Assembly: GCA_021736965.1 (NCBI GenBank)
Contig: JAIPEV010000135.1
Location: forward strand, 1 to 5,349
Direction of reading: 5' to 3'
DNA length: 5,349 nucleotides
From: Halanaerobiales bacterium
GTDB lineage: Bacteria; Bacillota; Halanaerobiia; Halanaerobiales; M55B127
Part shown: one piece after another, positions 1 to 5,349 of the stretch
Position numbering within the stretch: the first letter of the stretch is position 1
How the letters are laid out: each line of letters opens with the position of its first letter
The notes under the pieces: model-generated
What the model was told of the DNA's origin: nothing
Seen by the model: the letters and a program-made list of their open reading frames with translations, nothing else
Database searches by the model: none
Translations under genes and position numbers: made by a program

Positions 1-1466
1 ATCCCCATACTGAAACCGATGTGAAAGTTGGTATCGTTTATTATAACCGGTCTTTCAAATATAGTATTTATCATTTCAATATATTTATTTAATTGAACTA
101 AATCAGAATTCCTTTCAACTAGTATTAGAAACTCATCTCCACCAAACCTGGAAATAAAAGTGTTCTTTTCTTTTATCTCCTCGAAATTATTTGCAATTTC
201 TAATAAGACCTTATCCCCAAAAGCATGGCCCATTGTATCATTTATCTCTTTGAAGTTATCGAGATCAATAAAGATTACTGCCCCTTTTTTATCAGCTTTG
301 AGAACTGAACTTAAATGTTCCATAAAGTTCCTTCTATTTGGTAAGTCTGTTAAAGAATCATGGTTAGCAATATAATTGATTGAATCTTTCTTTTCTCTTA
401 GTTCAATAAAATAATCCTGTGCTTTTGCTAAAACATTGTTAACAGATTCTACTAAGTAATTAAATTCACTATTTTTTAAACCAGGCAATCTATAATTTAA
501 ACTATCCTCAATATCAATCTTTCTAATATTATTATTAAACTGTAACAATGGTTTGATCACATAGATGTTTTGAAACCATAAAAATATTATGGTTACTAAA
601 AGAGAAGTGATAATCGCAAATATAAAAGACATATATAACTGGCTAAAGGCTTCTGTATAGTACTTAAGAGGGGTGAAACTTGCTAATATCCAATCTGTAT
701 TTTTTATATTAGTATATGTAAAAAAGCCCTTTTTTTCATTTTCTGTAATATCTTCAGTGATAATTCCATCAATCTTTTTTCGCTTTATATATTGATCGTA
801 CTTATCTTCTAAAACTGGAAGACCTTGTTCTAAACTGTATTTAATATCTGGATGGGCTAATACATTATTTTGACTATCTATTAACATAAAGTAACCATCT
901 TCAATAATGCTTTCTTTTTCTACAAATGAAATTATTGTAGTAATTAAGACATCACCGGCAATAACTCCTAAAAAAGTATTATCATTATTACTATAAACTG
1001 GAGCAGCAACAGTTATTATTATGTCATCCCTACTTGCATTAATAAAAGCCTTTGTATATACTAAACTATTCTCAGCCACAGCTTTTTGATACCATGGTCT
1101 GTCTCTTAGATCAAAGCCTTCCGGCATTTGCCAACCACTGGCATTAATCATCCTATTATCAGGAGTGCCAAAATATATAGAAAAGAAACTTTTATTTTGA
1201 TCAAGCAACTCTTTTAAGTAATCAAGGATCTGCTGTTTGTTACTTTGATCCATTGCAATATAGTTTTTAGCATCATTAATTAACTGAGCTCGATTGTTTA
1301 ACCAGTTATTTATTTTTTCGTTCAATAAATCTACATTGGTTTCTGTAATCTGTCTTGTATTTTTTTCAAGTATCTGGTTATTACTTCTGTACTGAAAGTA
1401 AAAACTAAAAGAGATAACAGCCAATACAATAAAAGCCCAGATATAAAACTTCTTAGAATTTTTCAT
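1..1466 (-). CDS. Membrane-bound dCache-HAMP-GGDEF diguanylate cyclase, C-terminus cut by window edge
   Basis: This gene has no stop codon in the window; 488 complete codons read without interruption from the ATG at 1466 to the left edge. Visible parts, in order: a membrane segment at residues 8-25; an extracytoplasmic double-Cache domain at about 30-268, containing DLRDRPWY at 119-126 and FMLIDSQNNVLAHP in its second module; a second membrane segment at 281-298; a HAMP-like linker at about 299-352; and a GGDEF domain starting near DSLTDLPNRR at residue 370. The metal and substrate motifs FIDLDNFKEIND and RFGGDEF (GGDEF at 442-446, bases 129-143) are intact. The protein should therefore sense an external ligand and make cyclic di-GMP from two GTP at the inner face of the membrane. 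The RxxD inhibitory site normally just before GGDEF reads EKNT, so product inhibition is probably absent. An EAL domain beyond the edge is possible but unseen. The start is chosen because AGGGAT lies 8 bases upstream and a membrane helix follows at once. Confidence 0.95.
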   Translation of the reverse strand, partial: MKNSKKFYIWAFIVLAVISFSFYFQYRSNNQILEKNTRQITETNVDLLNEKINNWLNNRAQLINDAKNYIAMDQSNKQQILDYLKELLDQNKSFFSIYFGTPDNRMINASGWQMPEGFDLRDRPWYQKAVAENSLVYTKAFINASRDDIIITVAAPVYSNNDNTFLGVIAGDVLITTIISFVEKESIIEDGYFMLIDSQNNVLAHPDIKYSLEQGLPVLEDKYDQYIKRKKIDGIITEDITENEKKGFFTYTNIKNTDWILASFTPLKYYTEAFSQLYMSFIFAIITSLLVTIIFLWFQNIYVIKPLLQFNNNIRKIDIEDSLNYRLPGLKNSEFNYLVESVNNVLAKAQDYFIELREKKDSINYIANHDSLTDLPNRRNFMEHLSSVLKADKKGAVIFIDLDNFKEINDTMGHAFGDKVLLEIANNFEEIKEKNTFISRFGGDEFLILVERNSDLVQLNKYIEMINTIFERPVIINDTNFHIGFSMG

Positions 1467-1474
1467 AGTTACAC

Positions 1475-1480
1475 ATCCCT
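1475..1480 (-). promoter_or_regulatory. Ribosome binding site of the diguanylate cyclase
   Basis: AGGGAT on the minus strand stands 8 bases before the ATG at 1466. It supports this start over any downstream methionine. Confidence 0.6.
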
Positions 1481-1525
1481 AAAACATTATTAACTGATTG
1501 AAGTAAAACTTGTTTGAGTTTACTT

Positions 1526-1552
1526 TTTATATAGTTTATATATATATTGTAA
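1526..1552 (-). promoter_or_regulatory. Possible weak sigma-A-type promoter for the diguanylate cyclase
   Basis: On the minus strand TTACAA (1552-1547) is followed after 15 bases by TATAAA (1531-1526), within a run of alternating A and T. The spacing is shorter than the usual 17 and the AT-rich setting makes chance matches likely, so this is only the best candidate in the gap. Confidence 0.22.
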
Positions 1553-1738
1553 TAATAAGCATTAATGAAAATATAAAAAGCGCTATAATAAAATATACCC
1601 AATTTTTTCTATAATCGAAAAACAATCTAAATCCACCAAATATAAATGTATTTATTATTTTATTTCTATACTTATTTAAAATAACCTTTAATATTAGTTA
1701 AAGTAATCAGCTTATAAATTATAGTTCGAAATATTTTT

Positions 1739-2812
1739 TTATAAAAAAGATTTAATAAAAAGATCTAAATTAGGATACTCAACTATATCAACATCATATT
1801 TTTTTAAAGATTTTTTTAGTTCTTTTTCATGTTTTTTAACTAAGTTTTTAAACTGTTTAAAGCTCTTTTTATTTATTTCATCTATTAATTTAGGAAACTC
1901 AAAGTTCCAATACTTATCATTCAATAAATTTTTTACCTCTAATTCAATTAAATGAGCTATAAAATATAATTTTATGAAGCCTTCACTGTCACAGGCCTGC
2001 TTTAATTTATTATAGTTCGATTTAATTTCCTCATAGAAGCCCTTTAAATTCTTATCATTAAAATTAGCATTCTTTTTTTTAATTTGACGACTCAACAGTT
2101 TATCTACATCTTCAATAAGTCGCTTTAATAGATCTATCTTAGTTGATAAGTTACTGCTTTTTATTACTTTAGTAAAGTTTTCAATAAAGTTTTTAGGTAA
2201 TTTTTGATAGTCTTTAACTTCATCTTCTATATTATATACTCCCTTTTTTAAATAAGTTAAATTGATATATGCAATAGAATTAGTAAGTAATTTTAATATT
2301 TTATAATAGTATATCTTTTTATCTTGAGCCTTTTTTTGACTGTACTTAAGGTCAAAAAATATTGCTTTTGCTTCATCTAAGAACTGAGTAGCTTTATTTA
2401 TTAGTTTCTTTTTCATCTCAGGATTAGAATCTACATTTTCAATCTTTTGTTGAAGGGTTTTAAATCTCTCTTTATCTTTTATTTTATGATAATAGATTAA
2501 AACTCCTTTAGCTATTATTGAAGCAATATTTTCTTTAAAGTTAGCAATTTTTTGGGCTCTTTTCCATGTTAGAGGCCAGAGATCATAACCAATCCCATCA
2601 ATTATAAACTGTTTATTCATCTCAAATCCTTTTTTTGTTTTTGGGATAAAGAAAAAATCAAGATCCGATTTTGCGTGTGTTTCTCCCGTAATATAAGATC
2701 CATAGCAGACAAGAACTGAAATGTCGTTTTGATAATCTTTTTTTATCTTTTTTAATAAGGTTTTTAAGATAAGTTCTTTATCCTCTGGCAGATTTAAAGC
2801 ACAAATTTTCAT
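1739..2812 (-). CDS. Polymerase-beta-superfamily (MNT-type) nucleotidyltransferase with long helical C-terminal region
   Basis: The 357-residue product starts with a minimal nucleotidyltransferase domain (about residues 10-110). The signature is intact: G38-S39 in VCYGSYITG, the metal-binding pair D50 and D52 in SDLDFF, and a likely third acidic residue D77 in GYDLWPL. Proteins with this fold move a nucleotide from NTP to a small molecule, as in aminoglycoside nucleotidyltransferases, or to a protein or RNA, as in MNT antitoxins; the substrate cannot be told from sequence. Residues about 120-245 and 250-357 are lysine-rich and helical. They recall the helical C-terminal halves of kanamycin-type nucleotidyltransferases and stand-alone HEPN partners, but I see no clear HEPN Rx4-6H motif. 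There is no signal peptide, so it is cytoplasmic. A strong ribosome binding site fixes the start. The repeat-protein gene ends 59 bases upstream with no terminator between, so the two are probably co-transcribed. Confidence 0.85.
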   Translation of the reverse strand: MKICALNLPEDKELILKTLLKKIKKDYQNDISVLVCYGSYITGETHAKSDLDFFFIPKTKKGFEMNKQFIIDGIGYDLWPLTWKRAQKIANFKENIASIIAKGVLIYYHKIKDKERFKTLQQKIENVDSNPEMKKKLINKATQFLDEAKAIFFDLKYSQKKAQDKKIYYYKILKLLTNSIAYINLTYLKKGVYNIEDEVKDYQKLPKNFIENFTKVIKSSNLSTKIDLLKRLIEDVDKLLSRQIKKKNANFNDKNLKGFYEEIKSNYNKLKQACDSEGFIKLYFIAHLIELEVKNLLNDKYWNFEFPKLIDEINKKSFKQFKNLVKKHEKELKKSLKKYDVDIVEYPNLDLFIKSFL

Positions 2813-2817
2813 GTTAT

Positions 2818-2823
2818 CCCTCC
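2818..2823 (-). promoter_or_regulatory. Strong ribosome binding site of the nucleotidyltransferase
   Basis: GGAGGG on the minus strand lies 5 bases before the ATG at 2812. It is close to ideal and settles the start of the gene. Confidence 0.8.
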
Positions 2824-2871
2824 AACGGTTATTTCAAAATACTAGATGTATATCTGGATAGTTATCAGAAA

Positions 2872-4869
2872 TCAATTTATCTTTAGCTTCTTTATATCTT
2901 TTTTTATACTGTTTAGTTCTTCTTCTACATCTTTTAACTTTTCAGGTTTATCTCCATATACCCAAATAGGCACAGTCTGACCAGTTGAAGATTCTCCTTT
3001 CTCTTTTCCTAATAAGAAATGATATCCCCCATTATAAAAGTCTATTCTAAATCCGTCTTTATAATAGTTTTTAACTATTATATTAGAGTTATCAATTAAT
3101 GTACCATAAGTATTGTAATCACGATTGGCAGGGATTGCCTTCCCCCATAACAGAATATCCTCTTGATTTCTATCGATCATCTCTCCTTGAATATTAAAAC
3201 GAGGATTTTCTTTTCTTAATTGGTCTACCTTTGTTTCTGTTTCTCTATATTGATAATTTAAATTCAAGATCTGTTCTTTATTATTAACTGAATATAGATC
3301 TAGAATCGAATTTAGTTCTTTCTGTAAAGAGATAATAATCATCTTCTTTATTATCTCTTCTTTGTATTTATCAGTATAAAAGTGATTTCTAAAAAGTTTA
3401 ATACTGTTTAAATCATAGACATATTCAACTGCATTTTTAGCAATCTGTTCTTTCTGATCAGGAAAACTATTTTTTACCTGAACAGCTTTTTCGATACTAT
3501 TGATTTCTGCTATTGCAGTATTAACAATCTTTTCTTCTATGTTAGGAAACTTTGACCTTGCATTTTCTAAATCTAGAACTGTTTCTGCCTTCTTAAGATA
3601 AATCATCCCTGCTGTTTTAATTATGTCTTGATCATTAAACACTTTTGTTATTTGTAAAAGTTCTTCTTTATCTAATTTATTTAACAGTTCTCGATCTGTT
3701 TTATGTTGATTACCAAAGATATCTTTATATACTTTAAGATTTTTTATATTGTTAACTAATTGAAAAGCTTTTTCTATTGAATATTTCTTTAATTCAGGAT
3801 ATCTGCTTATTACTTCGTCTAATCGATCTATATCTGTAATCATATATACTTCAACTTTAAAGATGCTTTCTAAAGTCCATTTATGATCTCTTTTCATAGC
3901 AGGAAAGATCTCTTTAAACCTTAACGCGCTTTCTAAATTATCTACATAATAAATTGCCATATCTTCTGCTTTTTCTCTATATAAATCAGGAAACCTATTA
4001 AGTGCCTCTTCAATTTGATTTAAAGAAGTACTTTTTATCAAATACATCTTCTTAATATCTATCAATCTTTGATTAGGAAATATTTCTGTCAATTTATATA
4101 ACTCTTCTCTTTTTAATATATACTCTAATCTATTAATTATTATATTAGCAAATTTGTCATGCTGATCTAAATCATTAAATATCTCTTTAAATATTTTAGC
4201 AGTTTGATAACCATCAACATAGTTGGTTGCTTCACTCTTTAATGAGTAAACTATAGAACTATGATCTGCCTTTTTTACTTTTTTTCTTATTTCATCTAAT
4301 TTTTCTCTCTGATCAATATTTCTGTTTTTTTCGATTAGTTCATCCAGTTCTTTTAAAGCACTACTATTAAATGAGTCAGGAAATATCTTGTTATATTTTT
4401 TTAAAGTACTAAGATCATGAACAAAACGTAGTGAGTAATCTTCGGCTCTTAAGTCTGGAAATATTTTTAGAGTTTTCTCTACCTCTTGAAGAGACTTACT
4501 TCTATTTAAATAAATCCTCTTTATATTCAGTTCTATTTCCCGATTTTCAGGAAAAAGATTATAAAGTTCCAAGAGCTCTTCTTTTGAATAAGTATAATAT
4601 GGTAAATTACTGGTTACTGTATTCATGTATTCTCCATATCTGTCAGGAAACATTCCCTTATATATTTTAGCTGTTTTTATATCATATACTAAATGGGCTG
4701 CTTTTTCTCTTAAGTTAATTACCTTCATATATTCTCTATCTTCTTTAGCTTTTTTAACTTCTTTTCTAATCTCATCAAATCTCTGTAAAACATTTTGTCC
4801 TGTTACTATAGTAGTTAGACTGAAAATTAAAACTTTGACATCCTCCCCGCCCATTCTAAAAAACATCAT
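2872..4869 (-). CDS. Unrecognised helical-repeat (F-P-D solenoid) protein with beta-rich C-terminus; 5' end altered by insertion element
   Basis: I do not recognise this family. From the most upstream ATG the product is 665 residues. Residues 11-23 (VKVLIFSLTTIVT) form a short hydrophobic stretch like the core of a signal peptide. Residues about 31-500 are a chain of helical repeats, each ending in F-P-D/N or a variant (aromatic residue at 74, 106, 137, 163, 231, 264, 293, 322, 357, 385, 411, 441, 469 and 497). Residues about 555-640 look beta-rich (DILLWGKAIP, FRIDFYNGGYHFLLG, TVPIWVYGD), and 642-663 is a lysine/glutamate-rich coiled coil. Such an architecture suits a scaffold or envelope-associated protein, but no catalytic motif is visible. 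M1, M2 and M6 all lie inside the right end of the insertion element; the next in-frame methionine is residue 48. The original 5' end was probably displaced, so the gene may be expressed from an element-borne start or be a 5'-truncated remnant. The body of the frame is intact. Confidence 0.72.
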   Translation of the reverse strand: MMFFRMGGEDVKVLIFSLTTIVTGQNVLQRFDEIRKEVKKAKEDREYMKVINLREKAAHLVYDIKTAKIYKGMFPDRYGEYMNTVTSNLPYYTYSKEELLELYNLFPENREIELNIKRIYLNRSKSLQEVEKTLKIFPDLRAEDYSLRFVHDLSTLKKYNKIFPDSFNSSALKELDELIEKNRNIDQREKLDEIRKKVKKADHSSIVYSLKSEATNYVDGYQTAKIFKEIFNDLDQHDKFANIIINRLEYILKREELYKLTEIFPNQRLIDIKKMYLIKSTSLNQIEEALNRFPDLYREKAEDMAIYYVDNLESALRFKEIFPAMKRDHKWTLESIFKVEVYMITDIDRLDEVISRYPELKKYSIEKAFQLVNNIKNLKVYKDIFGNQHKTDRELLNKLDKEELLQITKVFNDQDIIKTAGMIYLKKAETVLDLENARSKFPNIEEKIVNTAIAEINSIEKAVQVKNSFPDQKEQIAKNAVEYVYDLNSIKLFRNHFYTDKYKEEIIKKMIIISLQKELNSILDLYSVNNKEQILNLNYQYRETETKVDQLRKENPRFNIQGEMIDRNQEDILLWGKAIPANRDYNTYGTLIDNSNIIVKNYYKDGFRIDFYNGGYHFLLGKEKGESSTGQTVPIWVYGDKPEKLKDVEEELNSIKKDIKKLKIN
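3370..4704 (-). repeat. Coding array of about fourteen 26-35 residue F-P-D helical repeats
   Basis: The aromatic residue of the F-P-D/N-type motif recurs at steps of 32, 31, 26, 68, 33, 29, 29, 35, 28, 26, 30, 28 and 28 residues. The 68-residue step spans a charged linker. Typical units read Y-V-D-N-L-E-S-A-L-R-F-K-E-I-F-P or E-E-L-L-E-L-Y-N-L-F-P-E. A longer duplication is also visible: residues 31-165 and 191-324 match in order, with FDEIRKEVKKA paired with LDEIRKKVKKA and EELLELYNLFPE with EELYKLTEIFPN. A third, more diverged copy spans about 340-470. The spacing resembles TPR- or Sel1-like alpha-solenoids, but the canonical TPR residues are not apparent. Confidence 0.65.
4815..4834 (-). 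other. Predicted natural guide segment of the TnpB omega RNA
   Basis: In TnpB systems the guide is the flanking DNA immediately outside the right end. If the element ends at TCAA (4838-4835), the guide starts at 4834 on the minus strand with AGTTTTAATTTT and runs about 16-20 bases into the repeat-protein coding sequence. The exact boundary is inferred and could shift by one to three bases. Confidence 0.5.
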
Positions 4870-4877
4870 GAACGAGG
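4845..4877 (-). repeat. Right-end hairpin of the IS200/IS605-type element
   Basis: On the minus strand CCTCGTTCAT (4877-4868) pairs with ATGGGCGGGG (4854-4845) over ten positions, three of them G-T, around a 13-base loop. A subterminal hairpin next to a short terminal cleavage tetranucleotide is how TnpA recognises the single-stranded ends of this superfamily. Here the hairpin is followed by AGGATGTCAA. The same stem would form near the 3' end of the omega RNA. Confidence 0.75.
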
Positions 4878-4879
4878 AT

Positions 4880-4883
4880 TCCT
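4880..4883 (-). promoter_or_regulatory. Possible ribosome binding site for the repeat protein, inside the insertion element
   Basis: AGGA on the minus strand stands 10 bases before M1 (4869) and 13 before M2. It is the only Shine-Dalgarno-like site serving an in-frame start. M1 itself lies in the left arm of the right-end hairpin, which could hide it in the RNA. Confidence 0.3.
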
Positions 4884-5122
4884 AAAAGAAACTTGCACCG
4901 AAACTTTTCTTTTTACTACACAATGATAGTTTCGGTATTAGGCCATCGAGGCCGTCACGAGGTTATCGAATGATTAAAGGACAGTCTGTTTCCAGTAGTC
5001 CAATATGACTTCGATTTTAGGTTGTGCCATCAACCCTCTTAAGATAGCCAATTATACATTTCAATAGTATAATTCTAATTAATAAATTAGTATAGGCACT
5101 TAAGCACTTAGACTATTACCAT

Positions 5123-5349
5123 CTAAGCAGATTGTTGTTTAAAAGTATGAAGAAATTTTTCTGCTATATTTCTAGCAGCGTTTAAATCAGAATGAATATG
5201 ATTACCACAACTGCAAGAATATAAATTGCCATTACGATTAGTTTTTTTAACTTCACCACATTTAGAACAACGCTGGGAAGTGTACTTTGGATTTATATAT
5301 TCCACTTTAATCCCAGCCATTTTAGCTTTATAGTCAATAAATTGTTGAA
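5123..5349 (-). CDS. tnpB: TnpB (OrfB, IS605-type) RNA-guided nuclease, C-terminal fragment
   Basis: The frame is open to the right window edge, so only the last 74 residues are seen; the methionine at 5320 is internal, not a start. The visible part begins QQFIDYKAKMAGIKVEYINPKYTSQRCSKCG. It contains a zinc ribbon with C27, C30, C45 and C47 (CxxC and CxC, counted from the first full visible codon) and the RuvC-III motif SDLNAARNI with the likely catalytic aspartate at D54. TnpB is the ancestor-like relative of Cas12 that cuts DNA with its omega RNA and helps retain the transposon. The C-terminus ends a few residues after RuvC-III, as usual for the family. The omega RNA lies directly downstream. 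Whether tnpA accompanies it, and whether the rest of tnpB is intact, cannot be seen. Confidence 0.93.
   Translation of the reverse strand, partial: QQFIDYKAKMAGIKVEYINPKYTSQRCSKCGEVKKTNRNGNLYSCSCGNHIHSDLNAARNIAEKFLHTFKQQSA

Larger units (their letters stand above)
1467..1738. other. AT-rich intergenic gap between the nucleotidyltransferase and the cyclase
   Basis: This 272-base gap contains no convincing reading frame and no GC-rich hairpin followed by a T run. The only clear inverted repeat is TTTTTC/GAAAAA (1604-1609 with 1617-1622, 7-base loop), which is all A/T apart from one pair and too weak to call a terminator. The gap probably carries the promoter of the cyclase. Its length suggests that the cyclase is transcribed separately from the two genes upstream of it. 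Confidence 0.5.
4835..5127 (-). ncRNA. Predicted omega RNA (reRNA) scaffold of TnpB
   Basis: The 250 bases after the tnpB stop are non-coding on this strand but unusually rich in perfect stems. CTTAGA/TCTAAG (5127-5122 with 5112-5107) overlaps the tnpB stop codon. AATTAG pairs with CTAATT around 5075-5090. GGTTG/CAACC (5035-5031 with 5024-5020) has a 6-base loop. A compound arm has ATCGAA/TTCGAT (5015-5010 with 4970-4965) enclosing GGAC/GTCC and CTG-GAAA-CAG. GGCC/GGCC (4953-4950 with 4944-4941) follows, and ACCGAAACT/AGTTTCGGT (4936-4928 with 4905-4897) has a 22-base loop. The last stem is the right-end hairpin. The location downstream of and overlapping the 3' end of tnpB, ending at the element border, is that of known omega RNAs, which guide TnpB to DNA. 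The 5' boundary is not defined by sequence. Confidence 0.65.
4835..5349 (-). mobile_element. IS200/IS605-superfamily element, right-hand part only
   Basis: The TnpB C-terminus, the structured region after it, the subterminal hairpin and the terminal GATGTCAA together mark the right end of an IS605/IS1341-like element. The TCAA at 4838-4835 would be the right cleavage site. These elements insert without target duplication, so no direct repeat is expected. The left end lies beyond the window. The element sits against the 5' end of the repeat-protein gene in the same orientation. Confidence 0.8.

Noticed and set aside
160..375. Plus-strand reading frame of 71 codons
   Set aside because: It is antisense to the conserved GGDEF coding region and has no family features or ribosome binding site.
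1604..1622. Inverted repeat TTTTTC/GAAAAA as a terminator
   Set aside because: The six-pair stem has a single G-C pair and is no more than expected in such AT-rich DNA.
3370..4704. CRISPR array or DNA tandem repeat
   Set aside because: The periodicity is at the protein level only; the nucleotide units are diverged, unequal in spacing and fully coding.
4830..4851. ATG at 4841 after an ideal GGGGAGG, as start of the repeat protein
   Set aside because: It is out of frame and ends after four codons (MSKF stop). It is part of the transposon terminal sequence. It also sits only two bases from the GGAGG.
4431..4885. Two overlapping plus-strand reading frames of 79 and 86 codons
   Set aside because: Both lie antisense to the repeat-protein gene and the transposon end. 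Their hydrophobic composition is the mirror of the AT-rich lysine/glutamate codons on the other strand.
5123..5320. A stand-alone 65-residue zinc-ribbon protein starting at 5320
   Set aside because: The frame stays open upstream to the window edge with typical TnpB sequence (FIDYKAKMAGI), so the methionine is internal.

Overview
The window is AT-rich (roughly 30% GC by eye) with strong GGAGG-type ribosome binding sites, and all recognisable genes lie on the minus strand. This suggests a low-GC Bacillota-like anaerobe, perhaps of the Halanaerobiales type; that assignment rests on composition and protein flavour only. Transcription runs from high to low coordinates.

Read in that direction, the window opens with the right-hand part of an IS200/IS605-superfamily element (about 5349 to 4835). 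It holds the C-terminus of a TnpB RNA-guided nuclease (5349-5123, cut by the window edge). This is followed by about 290 bases rich in perfect stem-loops, best read as the omega RNA (reRNA) scaffold, and then by a right-end hairpin and a terminal GATGTCAA. The bases beginning at 4834 should be the natural guide of this TnpB.

The element appears to have landed at the very start of the next gene. That gene encodes a roughly 665-residue protein (4869-2872) of unrecognised family: at least fourteen helical repeats of about 30 residues marked by an F-P-D/N motif, a beta-rich C-terminal domain, and a short terminal coiled coil. All of its usable upstream start codons lie inside the insertion element. 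Its original 5' end, possibly a signal peptide start, was probably lost or replaced.

Fifty-nine bases further on, and probably co-transcribed, is a 357-residue polymerase-beta-superfamily nucleotidyltransferase (2812-1739). It has an intact GS...DLD active-site motif and a long helical C-terminal part. After a 272-base AT-rich gap comes a membrane-bound dCache-HAMP-GGDEF diguanylate cyclase (1466-1), cut by the left edge of the window before the end of its GGDEF domain.

The most interesting region is the junction at 4815-4877. There one stretch of DNA serves as transposon end, omega-RNA 3' end and guide, and new 5' coding region of the repeat protein. No CRISPR array, tRNA or rRNA was seen.
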